Source: an uncultured Vampirovibrio sp. (GTDB taxonomy: Bacteria > Cyanobacteriota > Vampirovibrionia > Gastranaerophilales > Gastranaerophilaceae). From it: DNA of 64,000 bases. Numbering within the stretch: position 1 is the stretch's first letter; each line of letters opens with the position of its first letter. Under the pieces are notes generated by a model that saw only the letters and a program-made list of their open reading frames with translations, did no database searches and was not told where the DNA came from. This document shows positions 52,621 through 61,459 of this stretch, piece after piece. The stretch lies in contig CAJUAL010000009.1 in the NCBI GenBank assembly GCA_910584405.1, positions 24,004 through 88,003 on the forward strand, read 5' to 3'. The translations under genes and the position numbers were made by a program.

Positions 52621-54915
52621 TTATCCTCTCTCAAGTTCAAAAATTCTAAACTCTCCCGGTTCAAGTTTTTCAAAATGAACACTGTCCGTATTTTCAATTT
52701 CTTGAGCTTGATAATCCTTTTCTTCCAATATATATTCGTTTTTCAGGTTATAATCACTCGGGATATAAATTTCTTTGTCAAAGATAGTATAACCTTCAAC
52801 AATTTCCCTGTAACATTCACCTGTAGGCGCTGTTTTTGTAACTTTTTCAGTCGGATTTTTGTAATTTGAAACCACAAGATAAGCTTTTCTCAATGGTTCT
52901 CTTGTAATTAACCATGCGCAGAATCCGTCTTCATCTTCTACTATAATCTGTGCTTCACCTTGTGAAATTATATTATTACATTTTACAAATCTGTCTATTG
53001 CGTCAAACTTGTTATAAAAATCCTCATTACAAGAACGTTTCATAGCAACTTCTTCACCTATTGTGTATTCGGTTCCGCCTTGGGTAAAGCTTTCATCTCC
53101 GTCAACATACAACATCGGACGCTGAGCATATTTACCACCAGGAAGAAGTTTATATTTTGCCCATTTATATAACGCACCGTTTTCTCCTAATTGTGCAGGA
53201 TACTGATCGATACAGTGAAACTCACCGTCTTGATTGTTGTAAGTTTTCAATATAGAAAGCATATTTCCTTTTTTAAACTTAACGTTATAAGCCGCAAGAT
53301 ACTGATTATCATCCATGATTTTTTCAGGAGTTTTATCAAACTGAGAAACAATATCATTACCCCATAACAGGTCAAATTTCATATCTTGATGATATTCTTT
53401 ATAGAAGTTATCCCACAACATATATTCTGCTAAAGTTGCAAAATACGGGATTTTTTTCTTCATAGTTGAATTTAATTTATTTAATACAACCCTTGGTGCT
53501 CTGTAACTGATTGGAACCCCGTTACGTTCTGACACTTCGTCTACAACGTGGTCAATATGGTCTACACGAAATCCGTCAAAGTTATAATCCTGCTGTAATT
53601 GTTTCATACTGTCAATAAACAGTTCAATTACATCATCATTAAACTTACCGTTTTCAAGGTTAACAAAGTAATAAGGAGTTTGGCAGTCAAGATTAGCAAA
53701 AGAAGTTACGTCATCTCCTTTATAATCATAGTGTTTAAACATCGGATATCCGCCGCATTCGCTCATCCCGTCGTAAACAGGAACACCCGCAGAACACCAT
53801 GCCCCCCCGGGAGCCGGCCATAAACCTGCTTCCATTAAGCTTTGAATAGTATCTATTTGTTTTGTAATATCTTTTTCTTCAAGTTTTTTCTTATCGTTTT
53901 TAAAGTCATGAACTCTTGCTACAAGTTCTTTGACCTGCTTGTGAATTTTTACCTGATAAGCTCTTGAAAGCATAGTGTTTGAAAATTGTTTTTTATGCTC
54001 GGACATAATGCCTTCAAAATTATTATAAAGCTCTTGAAAAGCAGGGCTTAAATCCCCTGAATTACCTTGAAGACGTTGAACATAGATATCTTTAACAATT
54101 TGAATATCATCCTGGTCATTGTCTTTTGATAAAAATTCTGCAACTTCATCAACTTTTGCAATTAATTGTTTTTGAAGCTCATTTATATCGTACCACCTTG
54201 CAACTTGAGGGTTTGCAAGAACAAATTTAGAAAATCTTCCTGTTTGAGGCAGAATATCATAAATTACAGGGTGTCCCGCAAGTTGTGCCATTTCGATAAA
54301 AGTTTGAACCTGTTTTTTTACGTCCATGCCTGTAAGCTCTTCAATATGAGAATCTTTCAGTTTTGAACTTACTTCACTGCTTTTTGGAAGATACGCACAA
54401 CCAAATTCTCTAGGGTGAAACGGTATTAAATATATTGTTGTATTATATATTTTATTATTAGAATTTCCGGTCGGAAGAATCAGTAACTGTTTTAACCAGT
54501 CAAAAAACTTACCTGTTTCTGATGATTTATTTCCGTTTCCTAAGGCTGCAAGATTAATAAGTTTTATATTATGTCCTTCTTTTTTAAACCAATCGGAATT
54601 TTTTTCCTGATTTCTGGCTAAAGGACTTACATGATTATTTTTAAACTGAAACTTGCCGTCTTTAAAAACATTGTTTTGTTTCCATTTTTCTTCAAGCGCG
54701 AAAAGAGTTTCTTCATTTGTTAACTCATCAAGCGCTTTTTGGTAAGGATATGTTAAGTATCCGTACTTTTGAATATGCATTGAAAGGTATTTCTTTCTCA
54801 TTTCAGAAATATTTTCAAAAGGATATGCTTTTTTCAAGGCTTCATAAACCTTATTAAGCTCAACATCCTTAGCTACAGTACTTGTTTTCTCTCTTCTAAA
54901 AAATGATTTAAACAT
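52621..54915 (-). CDS. Alpha-amylase family (GH13) glycoside hydrolase
   Basis: 764 aa, no signal peptide, so cytoplasmic. Catalytic region II reads FDGFRVDHIDHVVDE (about 438-452) and region III ATLAEYMLWDN (about 480-490), followed by FDLLWGNDIV. Region I is unusual: VIYDILPQTGRFS instead of the usual DVVxNH. The C-terminal part is a beta-rich domain (about 660-764). A G7 run (53802-53808 on the plus strand as C7) codes Gly-Gly in PAPGGAWCSAG. It is divergent from the NarL-type regulator. Acts on an alpha-glucan; specificity not visible. Confidence 0.85.
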   Translation of the reverse strand: MFKSFFRREKTSTVAKDVELNKVYEALKKAYPFENISEMRKKYLSMHIQKYGYLTYPYQKALDELTNEETLFALEEKWKQNNVFKDGKFQFKNNHVSPLARNQEKNSDWFKKEGHNIKLINLAALGNGNKSSETGKFFDWLKQLLILPTGNSNNKIYNTTIYLIPFHPREFGCAYLPKSSEVSSKLKDSHIEELTGMDVKKQVQTFIEMAQLAGHPVIYDILPQTGRFSKFVLANPQVARWYDINELQKQLIAKVDEVAEFLSKDNDQDDIQIVKDIYVQRLQGNSGDLSPAFQELYNNFEGIMSEHKKQFSNTMLSRAYQVKIHKQVKELVARVHDFKNDKKKLEEKDITKQIDTIQSLMEAGLWPAPGGAWCSAGVPVYDGMSECGGYPMFKHYDYKGDDVTSFANLDCQTPYYFVNLENGKFNDDVIELFIDSMKQLQQDYNFDGFRVDHIDHVVDEVSERNGVPISYRAPRVVLNKLNSTMKKKIPYFATLAEYMLWDNFYKEYHQDMKFDLLWGNDIVSQFDKTPEKIMDDNQYLAAYNVKFKKGNMLSILKTYNNQDGEFHCIDQYPAQLGENGALYKWAKYKLLPGGKYAQRPMLYVDGDESFTQGGTEYTIGEEVAMKRSCNEDFYNKFDAIDRFVKCNNIISQGEAQIIVEDEDGFCAWLITREPLRKAYLVVSNYKNPTEKVTKTAPTGECYREIVEGYTIFDKEIYIPSDYNLKNEYILEEKDYQAQEIENTDSVHFEKLEPGEFRIFELERG
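53802..53808 (-). repeat. G7 run inside the GH13 gene
   Basis: Seven C on the plus strand, read as G7 in the coding direction, encoding Pro-Gly-Gly-Ala. The frame is intact here. Confidence 0.85.
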
Positions 54916-55081
54916 AAATATCTCCCTATGTATAAAAATTATATCATAAGAAAATATTAATACCGCAACATGTTAATATTCCCCAACTGACTAATTCAAT
55001 TCTCCCGTTTAAGATATAAATTTGTACATAATCAGCAAGGGTTATAGGCCTGATTGTTTAATAAAGATGGAGAGTTAAAAA

Positions 55082-55756
55082 ATGGTAACAGAGCAAAAAC
55101 AAATTTCAATTATTATTGTAGAAGATTTCAAATTAACAAGAGTAGGCTTAAGATGTGCACTCAATGCTAATCCTGATATGAACGTAATAGCAGAATGCGA
55201 AGATGCAATAATTGGTCTTGGAGAAATAGAAAAACTACATCCTGATGTTGTTTTAATGGACTTAGGACTTCCTGGGATGAACGGAATTGAAGCTATGGTT
55301 AAAATTAGAGAAATGTCTTCTGATATAAAAATTGTAGCACTAACTTCTCATGACAGAGAAGAAGAAGTTCTTGCAGCATTAAGTTCAGGGGCAAACGCGT
55401 ATTGCTTAAAAGACATTGACCCATCTAAACTTGCAGATGTAATAAGAGATGTATCTCAAGGCGTTTGTTGGATTGACTCTATGGTTGCAAATCTTGCCCT
55501 AAAATCAATTCCGAGAACCGAAAATGTCGGTCTTTTAGGAAATCAAGTATCTGAACAAGCCCGCATTCCGCTGACTGAACGTGAATTTGAAGTCTTAAAA
55601 CATCTTGTTGCAGGTAAAAGTAATACTGAAATAGCAAAAGAACTTATAGTAAGTGTCCACACCGCAAAAGCACATGTTTGTTCAATTTTACAAAAAATGT
55701 GCGTAAATGACCGTGTCCAAGCTGCAGTAAAAGCTGTAAAAGAAGGCATGGTCTAG
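55082..55756 (+). CDS. NarL/LuxR-family response regulator
   Basis: 224 aa. Receiver domain: acidic pocket IIVEDFK (about 11-17), phospho-acceptor Asp in VVLMDLGLPGMNGIE (about 60), Thr/Lys switch residues in VALTSHD and CLKDIDP (about 113-119). The C-terminal LuxR helix-turn-helix is LTEREFEVLKHLVAGKSNTEIAKELIVSVHTAKAHV (about 164-199). No histidine kinase is adjacent, so its input is unknown. It is divergent from GH13 and next to a prepilin gene. Confidence 0.9.
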   Translation: MVTEQKQISIIIVEDFKLTRVGLRCALNANPDMNVIAECEDAIIGLGEIEKLHPDVVLMDLGLPGMNGIEAMVKIREMSSDIKIVALTSHDREEEVLAALSSGANAYCLKDIDPSKLADVIRDVSQGVCWIDSMVANLALKSIPRTENVGLLGNQVSEQARIPLTEREFEVLKHLVAGKSNTEIAKELIVSVHTAKAHVCSILQKMCVNDRVQAAVKAVKEGMV

Positions 55757-55784
55757 GAGTTTATATTATATATTAATTTATTAA

Positions 55785-56540
55785 TTAAATCTTACTGGTG
55801 TCTAATACAAATTGGGCTGCCCCTGATGCAGGTTCAACCGTCGCGTTATGAAAAACTATCGGATAAACATCAAGCAGCCTGTTTGCATTATTATCTACTA
55901 TACAATTTGAACCTGCGTCAACCTTATTCTCACCTGTTGAACATCTGACTTCACGGTTTGGTAAAGAAACGCCGTTTACATCAATAAATCCGACACAATT
56001 TTTTAATGACAAGCCCTGAACAGTACCTGTGAAAACCTCTTGAACAGGTCGTCTTCCGATAGGCAAATCACAATCTTTTGCCTCCGGATGAAACGCTACA
56101 ATCGCACCGTTTGGAAGAACATAAGCCAGAAAATCTCCGTAATTATCAGGTAAAGTTTCTCTTGTTGCTAAAGAATAAGCAACTTCGGCATTCTTATTTT
56201 TTGAATCTGTTCGTTTCAAATTAGAAACTTTCCCAACATAAGTTGCACCAACCAATGTTCCGTTAAAAATAGAACAAAAACTTTGAACTTCTTCCGGACT
56301 ATGCTTTGCTCCATCCGCTTGAGCTTCGGGGCAAACCTCATTAGTTCCCGAATAATCAAACTCATACTTTGCCTGAGCCATTAATCCGGCCTGATTTAAA
56401 GTAGAATAAGTCTTTTTTAATTGACCTCTGTACTTTGCACCGTTAGTATTAGAAATTAATACAGGAATAGTCATTGCCGCAACAATTCCGATAATACCAA
56501 GTGTTATCAAAGTTTCTGCAAGAGTAAAACCATACTTCAT
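55785..56540 (-). CDS. Prepilin-like protein, paralogue of the 51631 gene
   Basis: 251 aa. Short leader MKYG before FTLAETLITLGIIGIVAAMTIP. It shares with the 51631 product NTNGAKYRGQLKK, STLNQAGLMAQAKYEFDY, a CxxxxNGT loop, LPIGRRP, CVGFIDVNGVSLPNREVRC and FHNATVEPASGAAQFVLDTSK. It begins 7 nt after the maf stop, so it is translated from the same transcript as maf and the 79-aa gene. Convergent with the NarL-type regulator. Confidence 0.87.
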   Translation of the reverse strand: MKYGFTLAETLITLGIIGIVAAMTIPVLISNTNGAKYRGQLKKTYSTLNQAGLMAQAKYEFDYSGTNEVCPEAQADGAKHSPEEVQSFCSIFNGTLVGATYVGKVSNLKRTDSKNKNAEVAYSLATRETLPDNYGDFLAYVLPNGAIVAFHPEAKDCDLPIGRRPVQEVFTGTVQGLSLKNCVGFIDVNGVSLPNREVRCSTGENKVDAGSNCIVDNNANRLLDVYPIVFHNATVEPASGAAQFVLDTSKI

Positions 56541-56547
56541 ATATTAA

Positions 56548-57123
56548 TTATTTATTATTTTTTGTAAATGTCAATAGTTCAAGTAAAGTTTCGGAAGGTA
56601 GCCCGATTACATTATCTAACGGTCCTTCAACATTTTTAACAAACCCGTCAGGCAGCTCTTGTATACCGTAAGAACCCGCCTTATCAAACGGTTTAAAGCT
56701 TTCAATATAGTACGCAATCTGCTCTTCGGTAAGCTCTTCAAAAGTTACATAAGTCGTTGTTGACTTTATTTTATACTCAAGAGAAGGCGCTTTAACAACA
56801 GCAATCGAAGTTACCACAAAATGAGTTCTGCCAGATAACATTTTAAGCATTTCATAAGCTTGGTTTTTATCTGCGGGTTTTCCAAGAATTTTGTTATCTA
56901 TTACAACAATTGTATCTGCTCCAATTACCTGCGCATTTTCATTTACCCCTTTTGCAACAGAAAGCGCCTTATTATAAGCAAGACTTTCTACAAATTCATA
57001 AGAGAAATCCGTCCTATCATGTGGTTCCACATAAGAAGACGGAATAATTTCAAAATCCAATTTTAGCTTTTTTAGAATATCAGCTCTTCTGGGAGAAGAA
57101 GAGCCTAGGATAATTTTTCCCAT
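56548..57123 (-). CDS. maf: Maf-family nucleotide pyrophosphatase
   Basis: Hydrolyses non-canonical or modified nucleoside triphosphates (the family includes dTTP/UTP and 7-methyl-GTP phosphatases). From ATG 57123, with AAGGAGAT 6 nt upstream, the N-terminus is MGKIILGSSSPRRADILKKL; ~191 aa, normal. ADTIVVIDNKILGKP (about 69-83) holds the catalytic Asp, and FKPFDKAGSYGIQE follows near 150. The gene lies between a 79-aa gene and a prepilin gene on one transcript. Confidence 0.94.
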   Translation of the reverse strand: MGKIILGSSSPRRADILKKLKLDFEIIPSSYVEPHDRTDFSYEFVESLAYNKALSVAKGVNENAQVIGADTIVVIDNKILGKPADKNQAYEMLKMLSGRTHFVVTSIAVVKAPSLEYKIKSTTTYVTFEELTEEQIAYYIESFKPFDKAGSYGIQELPDGFVKNVEGPLDNVIGLPSETLLELLTFTKNNK

Positions 57124-57189
57124 GGTGTATCTCCTTGTGTTTTTCCTATTTTTAACCAAAAACAGGCACAATTCAACACAAACTTTTTA

Positions 57190-57429
57190 TTATCTTCGAC
57201 CCAAAGATTTTTGATAACGTGCAGTTCTCGCGTTTATTGCATAACATGCAATATTTAATCTTTGTTTCAATTCCATCATGTTTCTAAGAGTTGCAGCATA
57301 ATCATTCATAGCTTCTAACATCTTATTCGGGTCAACCATTGACTCCATATTGTCGTGATTGTCAACTCGTTCTTCCTGATACTTTTGTACTAACATCTTA
57401 TCGATGTAATCTTCTGCGCCAACGCCCAT
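57190..57429 (-). CDS. Unrecognised 79-aa helical protein
   Basis: Small, soluble, helical protein with Gln/Met-rich helix AMNDYAATLRNMMELKQRLNI near 40-60 and a basic end (TARYQKSLGRR). GGGAGGA SD at a good distance before ATG. First gene of the unit with maf and a prepilin. No family recognised. Confidence 0.68.
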   Translation of the reverse strand: MGVGAEDYIDKMLVQKYQEERVDNHDNMESMVDPNKMLEAMNDYAATLRNMMELKQRLNIACYAINARTARYQKSLGRR

Positions 57430-57549
57430 GCGTAGTCCTCCCTATTGATTTTTAATCATCCTGTTCCTGTAAAAAATATATCCTAGATATTCCTTATATA
57501 CATATAAAGTTTTTTTAGTCATGAGAATTGCCTTTTTACAAAAGAAATA

Positions 57550-57568
57550 TTAAGTTATGTTAACTTAA
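57550..57568. promoter_or_regulatory. Inverted repeat upstream of the DUF2229 gene
   Basis: TTAAGTTA-TGT-TAACTTAA, perfect 8-bp arms, about 80 bp upstream of ATG 57648 in the gap from 57430 to 57647. Possible operator; nothing upstream on this strand would need a terminator here. Confidence 0.4.
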
Positions 57569-57614
57569 CTTTTTATTACTCTGACTATCAAAAAATATTT
57601 TTTTGAGCTATTAT

Positions 57615-57632
57615 ATAAATAGTACTATTTAT
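57615..57632. promoter_or_regulatory. Perfect 18-bp palindrome just before the DUF2229 gene
   Basis: ATAAATAGT-ACTATTTAT with no spacer, ending 2 nt before the SD (TAGGGA, 57635-57640) and 15 nt before ATG 57648. As DNA it could be an operator; as RNA it would fold next to the ribosome-binding site. Confidence 0.5.
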
Positions 57633-57647
57633 GTTAGGGAAATTATC

Positions 57648-58724
57648 ATGACACAATCAAAAGCTGAAGAAAAAGTTATAGGTATACCAAGAGCGATGTC
57701 TTTTTACAATAATTATCCGTTTTACTACGGATTTTTTACGGATTTAGGCATTAAAATCATTTTGTCTGATGTAACAACAAAACAAACAATGTCAGAAGGC
57801 GCAGGACTTGTTGTAACTGAAACCTGTCTGCCTATTAAGGTTTATATCGGACATATCCTAAACTTGTTAAACAAAGGCGTAGATAAAATCTTTGTTCCTT
57901 CACTTCAGTCTATTGATAATAAAATATATAACTGTTCAAAAATCAGAGGACTTCCTGATTTGGTAAGAAACGTTATTAAACAACCTTTCACAATGATAGA
58001 AGCAACATTGGATAAATCCGAAAAGAATCAGGGATTGTATGAATTTCTTGCTGAATGCGTAAAGCCATACGGAATTACGGATATGAAGCTTATTAAAAAA
58101 GCTTCTAAAGCAGGTTGGAGATGTTATAACAACTTCTATGTTATGACTAAATCAGGTATGCCGTATTCTAAAGCTTTAAGCTACGCACTTCAAGGTAAAG
58201 TTGTTATCGCAAACAAAACAAAAGAATACCCGATTTCAATCGCGCTTGTCGGACACGGTTATAACATTTATGATGAACGTGTTTGTATGAAAGTTCTTGA
58301 TAAGTTGGAAAAAATGGACGTTGAAGTATGTACATCACTGCAACTGTCAGGCGAACAACTTGATGAAGGTATTGCAAGCTTAGGCAACGAAAAATACTGG
58401 GCAAATGAAGATGAAATGACAGGAAGCGCAGGTCACTTCTTAAAAGATAACAAAGTTGACGGTGTAATTACAATTACAGCGTTTGGCTGCGGACCTGACT
58501 CATTAATGGTTGAACGTATTACAAGACGTGCAAAACAGTTTAACAAACCGCTTCTAAACCTTACTATTGATGAACAAACAGGTGAAGCAGGTTTTGTAAC
58601 AAGATTGGAAGCATTTGTAGACATGCTTTTCCGTAAAAAACGTGCAAGTATTGTAAACAAGCTAAACCTTCAAAATGAACACACAGAATATACTCCAAAC
58701 GTTGAATTTATCGAAACAAAGTAA
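57648..58724 (+). CDS. DUF2229-type protein, CoA-dehydratase-activase related
   Basis: About 358 aa from ATG 57648 (SD TAGGGA at 7 nt). The opening KVIGIPRAMSFYNNYPFYYGFF, then ETCLPIKVYIGH, YNCSKIRGLPDL and, near the end, VITITAFGCGPDSLMVERITRR and IDEQTGEAGFVTRLEAF match DUF2229 proteins linked to the (R)-2-hydroxyacyl-CoA dehydratase activases. Usually this domain is fused to the ASKHA activase and sits in proteins of over 1000 residues; here it is a separate gene with no activase nearby. Three conserved-looking Cys (in ETCLP, YNCSK and FGCGP) could ligate a cluster. Cellular role unknown. Confidence 0.8.
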   Translation: MTQSKAEEKVIGIPRAMSFYNNYPFYYGFFTDLGIKIILSDVTTKQTMSEGAGLVVTETCLPIKVYIGHILNLLNKGVDKIFVPSLQSIDNKIYNCSKIRGLPDLVRNVIKQPFTMIEATLDKSEKNQGLYEFLAECVKPYGITDMKLIKKASKAGWRCYNNFYVMTKSGMPYSKALSYALQGKVVIANKTKEYPISIALVGHGYNIYDERVCMKVLDKLEKMDVEVCTSLQLSGEQLDEGIASLGNEKYWANEDEMTGSAGHFLKDNKVDGVITITAFGCGPDSLMVERITRRAKQFNKPLLNLTIDEQTGEAGFVTRLEAFVDMLFRKKRASIVNKLNLQNEHTEYTPNVEFIETK

Positions 58725-58742
58725 GAGTAAAAAATATATTAT

Positions 58743-58777
58743 AAAAAATCCTCAATAAAATTATTGAGGATTTTTTT
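58743..58777 (+). terminator. Terminator of the DUF2229 gene
   Basis: AAATCCTCAATAA / TTATTGAGGATTT hairpin with AA loop and T run. The right arm is also the C-terminal coding part of the convergent 55-aa gene, including its stop codon. Confidence 0.9.
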
Positions 58778-58928
58778 CGTCTTCTTCCGCTTTGGTAATT
58801 TTTATGACGTTATTTTCAACCTTAACTTCTAATTTATCAGTTTCAGGGTTTACGTCTATAAGCTCTAACAATGTCTTTGGCATAAACAAAGCCCAACCGC
58901 TGCCGGAGCGGGATAATTTCTTTTTCAT
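58761..58928 (-). CDS. Small AbrB/SpoVT-type DNA-binding protein
   Basis: 55 aa. MKKKLSRSGSGWALFMPKTLLELIDV is the swapped-hairpin AbrB/MazE pattern (basic strand, Ser-Gly turn, PKTLLEL), followed by DKLEVKVENNVIKITKAEED. SD GGAG 8 nt before ATG 58928. No toxin gene is next to it, so it is more likely an orphan regulator than a MazE-type antitoxin. Its last codons lie within the terminator hairpin of the convergent gene. Confidence 0.78.
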   Translation of the reverse strand: MKKKLSRSGSGWALFMPKTLLELIDVNPETDKLEVKVENNVIKITKAEEDEKNPQ

Positions 58929-59034
58929 CACTACAACTCCATGATTTTGTATATATATTTACTTTACAAAATCAATGAATGATATTATACTTTGACTAAA
59001 TAATAATATTGTCATGACGATATAAGGAGAATAT

Positions 59035-59709
59035 ATGAGAAAAATAAAAGGTTTTACTCTGGCAGAAGTACTAATAACACTTGGGATAATCGGGATTGTT
59101 GCGGCGATAACGATTCCGGGGCTTATTGCTAATTATCAAAAACGTTCAACGGCAACTCAATTAAAGAAAGCTTATTCATTACTTGTTAATGCAAGCAGAC
59201 AAGCTATTTCTGATGACGATTTAACTTATAACCCGCCTGAGGTATACGATGTTACCTTAGGAAGTCATGATAGATACGGGATATTTGCAACATATTTTGC
59301 CCCCTATATGAGCGGTTCTACAGTAAAAATTTCAAATTGGAGGGCAAAAACACCCGCAGGAGAATCTGCTTATAGTGCTGGAAACTTTCAGAACGGATGT
59401 TATTTAGCAAATAACGGTATGTGCTTTATAATGACAAACCACGGAACGAATTATTTTTACGTCGTAGTCGACCTGAATGGACCATCCGGCCCAAATCGTG
59501 TAGGAAGAGATGTTTTTTACTTTGCGCTCCACTTTATAGATACGGGAGTAAAAATTGACGGGCATGTTTATCAGGTGAATGAAAATACAACCAAAGAAGA
59601 ACTTATCAGAAGATGCGGGAAAGAAGCTGCCGGCTGGAGTGGAGGAAGTACCTGCACTGAACTAATAATACGCAATGGTTGGGAAATTACTAAAGATTAT
59701 CCTTGGTAG
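59035..59709 (+). CDS. Prepilin-like protein, paralogue of the 61743 gene
   Basis: 224 aa. Leader MRKIKG before FTLAEVLITLGIIGIVAAITIP. The globular part has YNPPEVYDVTLGSHDRYGIFATYFAPYMSG, a Cys pair around QNGCYLANNGMCFIM, VVVDLNGPSGPNRVGRDVFYFALHF, and ends STCTELIIRNGWEITKDYPW. All these blocks recur in the 61743-62420 product. SD AAGGAG. It precedes prmA by 31 nt on the same strand. Confidence 0.87.
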   Translation: MRKIKGFTLAEVLITLGIIGIVAAITIPGLIANYQKRSTATQLKKAYSLLVNASRQAISDDDLTYNPPEVYDVTLGSHDRYGIFATYFAPYMSGSTVKISNWRAKTPAGESAYSAGNFQNGCYLANNGMCFIMTNHGTNYFYVVVDLNGPSGPNRVGRDVFYFALHFIDTGVKIDGHVYQVNENTTKEELIRRCGKEAAGWSGGSTCTELIIRNGWEITKDYPW

Positions 59710-59740
59710 CATGAACTATCAATTATGATATAATAATGTC

Positions 59741-60664
59741 ATGACTAACAATTATTATGAATTAAAATTACAAATCAATCCTGAAATGGAAGACTTAATC
59801 TCAGAAATTTTCTTTGAAAATTTTGACTGTGAAGGGGTTGTGCTTGCCGAAGAAACCTATAAAGATTTAGAGATGGTTTCAACAACGCAAGGGACTCTTA
59901 AGATTTTCCTTAAAAACGAATACGGAGATTCTTACGAAGACTTGCTATATGATGTTGAAAACATTTTAGATTTGTCAAGGGAAGAATTTTTATCACGAGG
60001 CTTAACAGAAGAAGACTTAGGCAGCTGGGAATTTGTATTAGAAGAAAAAGAAACAGAAGACTGGTCAAAGAAATGGAAAGAACAATGGGATGTAACCCAT
60101 GTAACAGATAAAGTTGCAGTTGTTCCTGATTGGATTAACTATCAGCCCAAAGAAGGCGAAGTAACAATAAAACTTGAACCGGGCTGCGCATTCGGAACAG
60201 GAACCCACCAAACCACACAACTTTGTATGAAAGCACTTGAAAAGTACATGAAAAAAGGTGATAAAGTTGCTGATATCGGTATGGGTTCAGGAATCTTATC
60301 AATTTTAGCTAAAAAATTCGGAGCATCTTACGTATACGGATGTGATAATGATGATACAGTTATTGATGTTGCTCGAGAAAACGCGACTAAAAATAATGTT
60401 GAATGTACCTTTGAACTTGGTACAGCAGATAAGATTACCGAAAAATTTGACTTTGTCTGTGCAAACATACTTCACTTTGTACTTGCCGAAATTATGGGTG
60501 ACTTAAAAAACATTATGAAAGAGGGCGCTTTAATGTCTTTAAGCGGGATTCTTTACGAAAAACGCGATATGGTAATTGAAGCATACAAACATGTTGGACT
60601 TGAATTAGTAGAAGAAATTCAACAAGATCAATGGACATCATTTGTAGTTAAAAGAGGTAAATAA
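59741..60664 (+). CDS. prmA: Ribosomal protein L11 methyltransferase
   Basis: SAM-dependent methyltransferase of L11. 307 aa. N-terminal substrate-recognition domain (NYYELKLQINPEMEDLISEIF), then EPGCAFGTGTHQTTQLCMKAL (about 149-169) and the SAM motif KVADIGMGSGILSILAKKFGA. The NPP(Y/F)-type motif reads ANILHFVLAEIM here (N-I-L-H instead of N-I-L-A), near 240. Lies between the prepilin gene and a repeat-like palindrome, with kdsB after that. L11 itself (rplK) is not in the window. Confidence 0.93.
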   Translation: MTNNYYELKLQINPEMEDLISEIFFENFDCEGVVLAEETYKDLEMVSTTQGTLKIFLKNEYGDSYEDLLYDVENILDLSREEFLSRGLTEEDLGSWEFVLEEKETEDWSKKWKEQWDVTHVTDKVAVVPDWINYQPKEGEVTIKLEPGCAFGTGTHQTTQLCMKALEKYMKKGDKVADIGMGSGILSILAKKFGASYVYGCDNDDTVIDVARENATKNNVECTFELGTADKITEKFDFVCANILHFVLAEIMGDLKNIMKEGALMSLSGILYEKRDMVIEAYKHVGLELVEEIQQDQWTSFVVKRGK

Positions 60665-60701
60665 CCCCTCACCCTTCCCCTCTCCCGTAAACGGGCGAGG
60701 G
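60665..60701. repeat. GC-rich REP-like palindrome between prmA and kdsB
   Basis: CCCTCTCCCGT (60678-60688), AA, ACGGGCGAGGG (60691-60701): 10 of 11 positions pair, preceded by CCCCTCACCCTTC. The composition is unlike the AT-rich surroundings and resembles the CCCTCACCC...CTCTCCC repetitive palindromes found in many bacterial genomes. Confidence 0.6.
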
Positions 60702-60724
60702 AATAAAAATAAGGAGAATTAAAC

Positions 60725-61459
60725 ATGACAAAAACAGCAATAATAATACCTGCAAGATACGGTTCTTCAAGATTAGAAGGCAAACCGCTTTTAAAAGTTT
60801 TAGGTAAATCAATAATTCAATGGGTTTATGAAAAAGCTCAAAAATCAAAACTTGCCGACATGATTATTGTTGCAACAGATGATGAACGCATTTTTAACGA
60901 AGTAAAATCTTTTGGCGGAGAAGTCGAAATGACTTCAACCGAGCACAAATGCGGTTCTGATAGAATTATGGAAGTAGTTTCCCGTCACCCTGAAATCTCT
61001 TTTATTTGCAATCTTCAAGGGGATGAGCCGTTAATCGAACCTGACAGTATCGATGATGTTATCAAAAATGTTAAAGAAGATGATAAAGCTGATATTTCAA
61101 CACTAATAAGAGTTTTAAAAGACGAAGAAGAAATAAACAATCCGAATCTTGTCAAGTGTGTAACCGACAAAAACGGATTTGCACTTTATTTTTCACGCTC
61201 AAAAATTCCGTTTGAAAGAAATTCAGGTATTGCTAATTTCTACGGACACTTAGGGATTTACGGATACAAAAGAGCCGCTCTTGAAGCTATGACAACATTA
61301 GCTCAAACTCCGCTTGAAAAAACGGAAAGTCTTGAACAATTAAGAGCTTTAGAAAACGGTATGAAAATTAAAACATCCGTTGTAGATTTTGTACCCGTAG
61401 GTATAGATACAAAGGATGATTTAGAAAAATTCAAACAAATAGTTTCTGAAAGGCTTTAA
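60725..61459 (+). CDS. kdsB: CMP-Kdo synthetase
   Basis: Activates 3-deoxy-manno-octulosonate with CTP for lipopolysaccharide core synthesis. 244 aa. N-terminal IIPARYGSSRLEGKPL (about 6-21), FICNLQGDEPLIEPDSID (about 94-111), ALYFSRSKIPFER (near 155), GHLGIYGYKRAAL, PLEKTESLEQLRALENG. The presence of kdsB argues for a Gram-negative type envelope with Kdo. Its last 4 nt overlap the convergent XRE gene. Confidence 0.95.
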   Translation: MTKTAIIIPARYGSSRLEGKPLLKVLGKSIIQWVYEKAQKSKLADMIIVATDDERIFNEVKSFGGEVEMTSTEHKCGSDRIMEVVSRHPEISFICNLQGDEPLIEPDSIDDVIKNVKEDDKADISTLIRVLKDEEEINNPNLVKCVTDKNGFALYFSRSKIPFERNSGIANFYGHLGIYGYKRAALEAMTTLAQTPLEKTESLEQLRALENGMKIKTSVVDFVPVGIDTKDDLEKFKQIVSERL

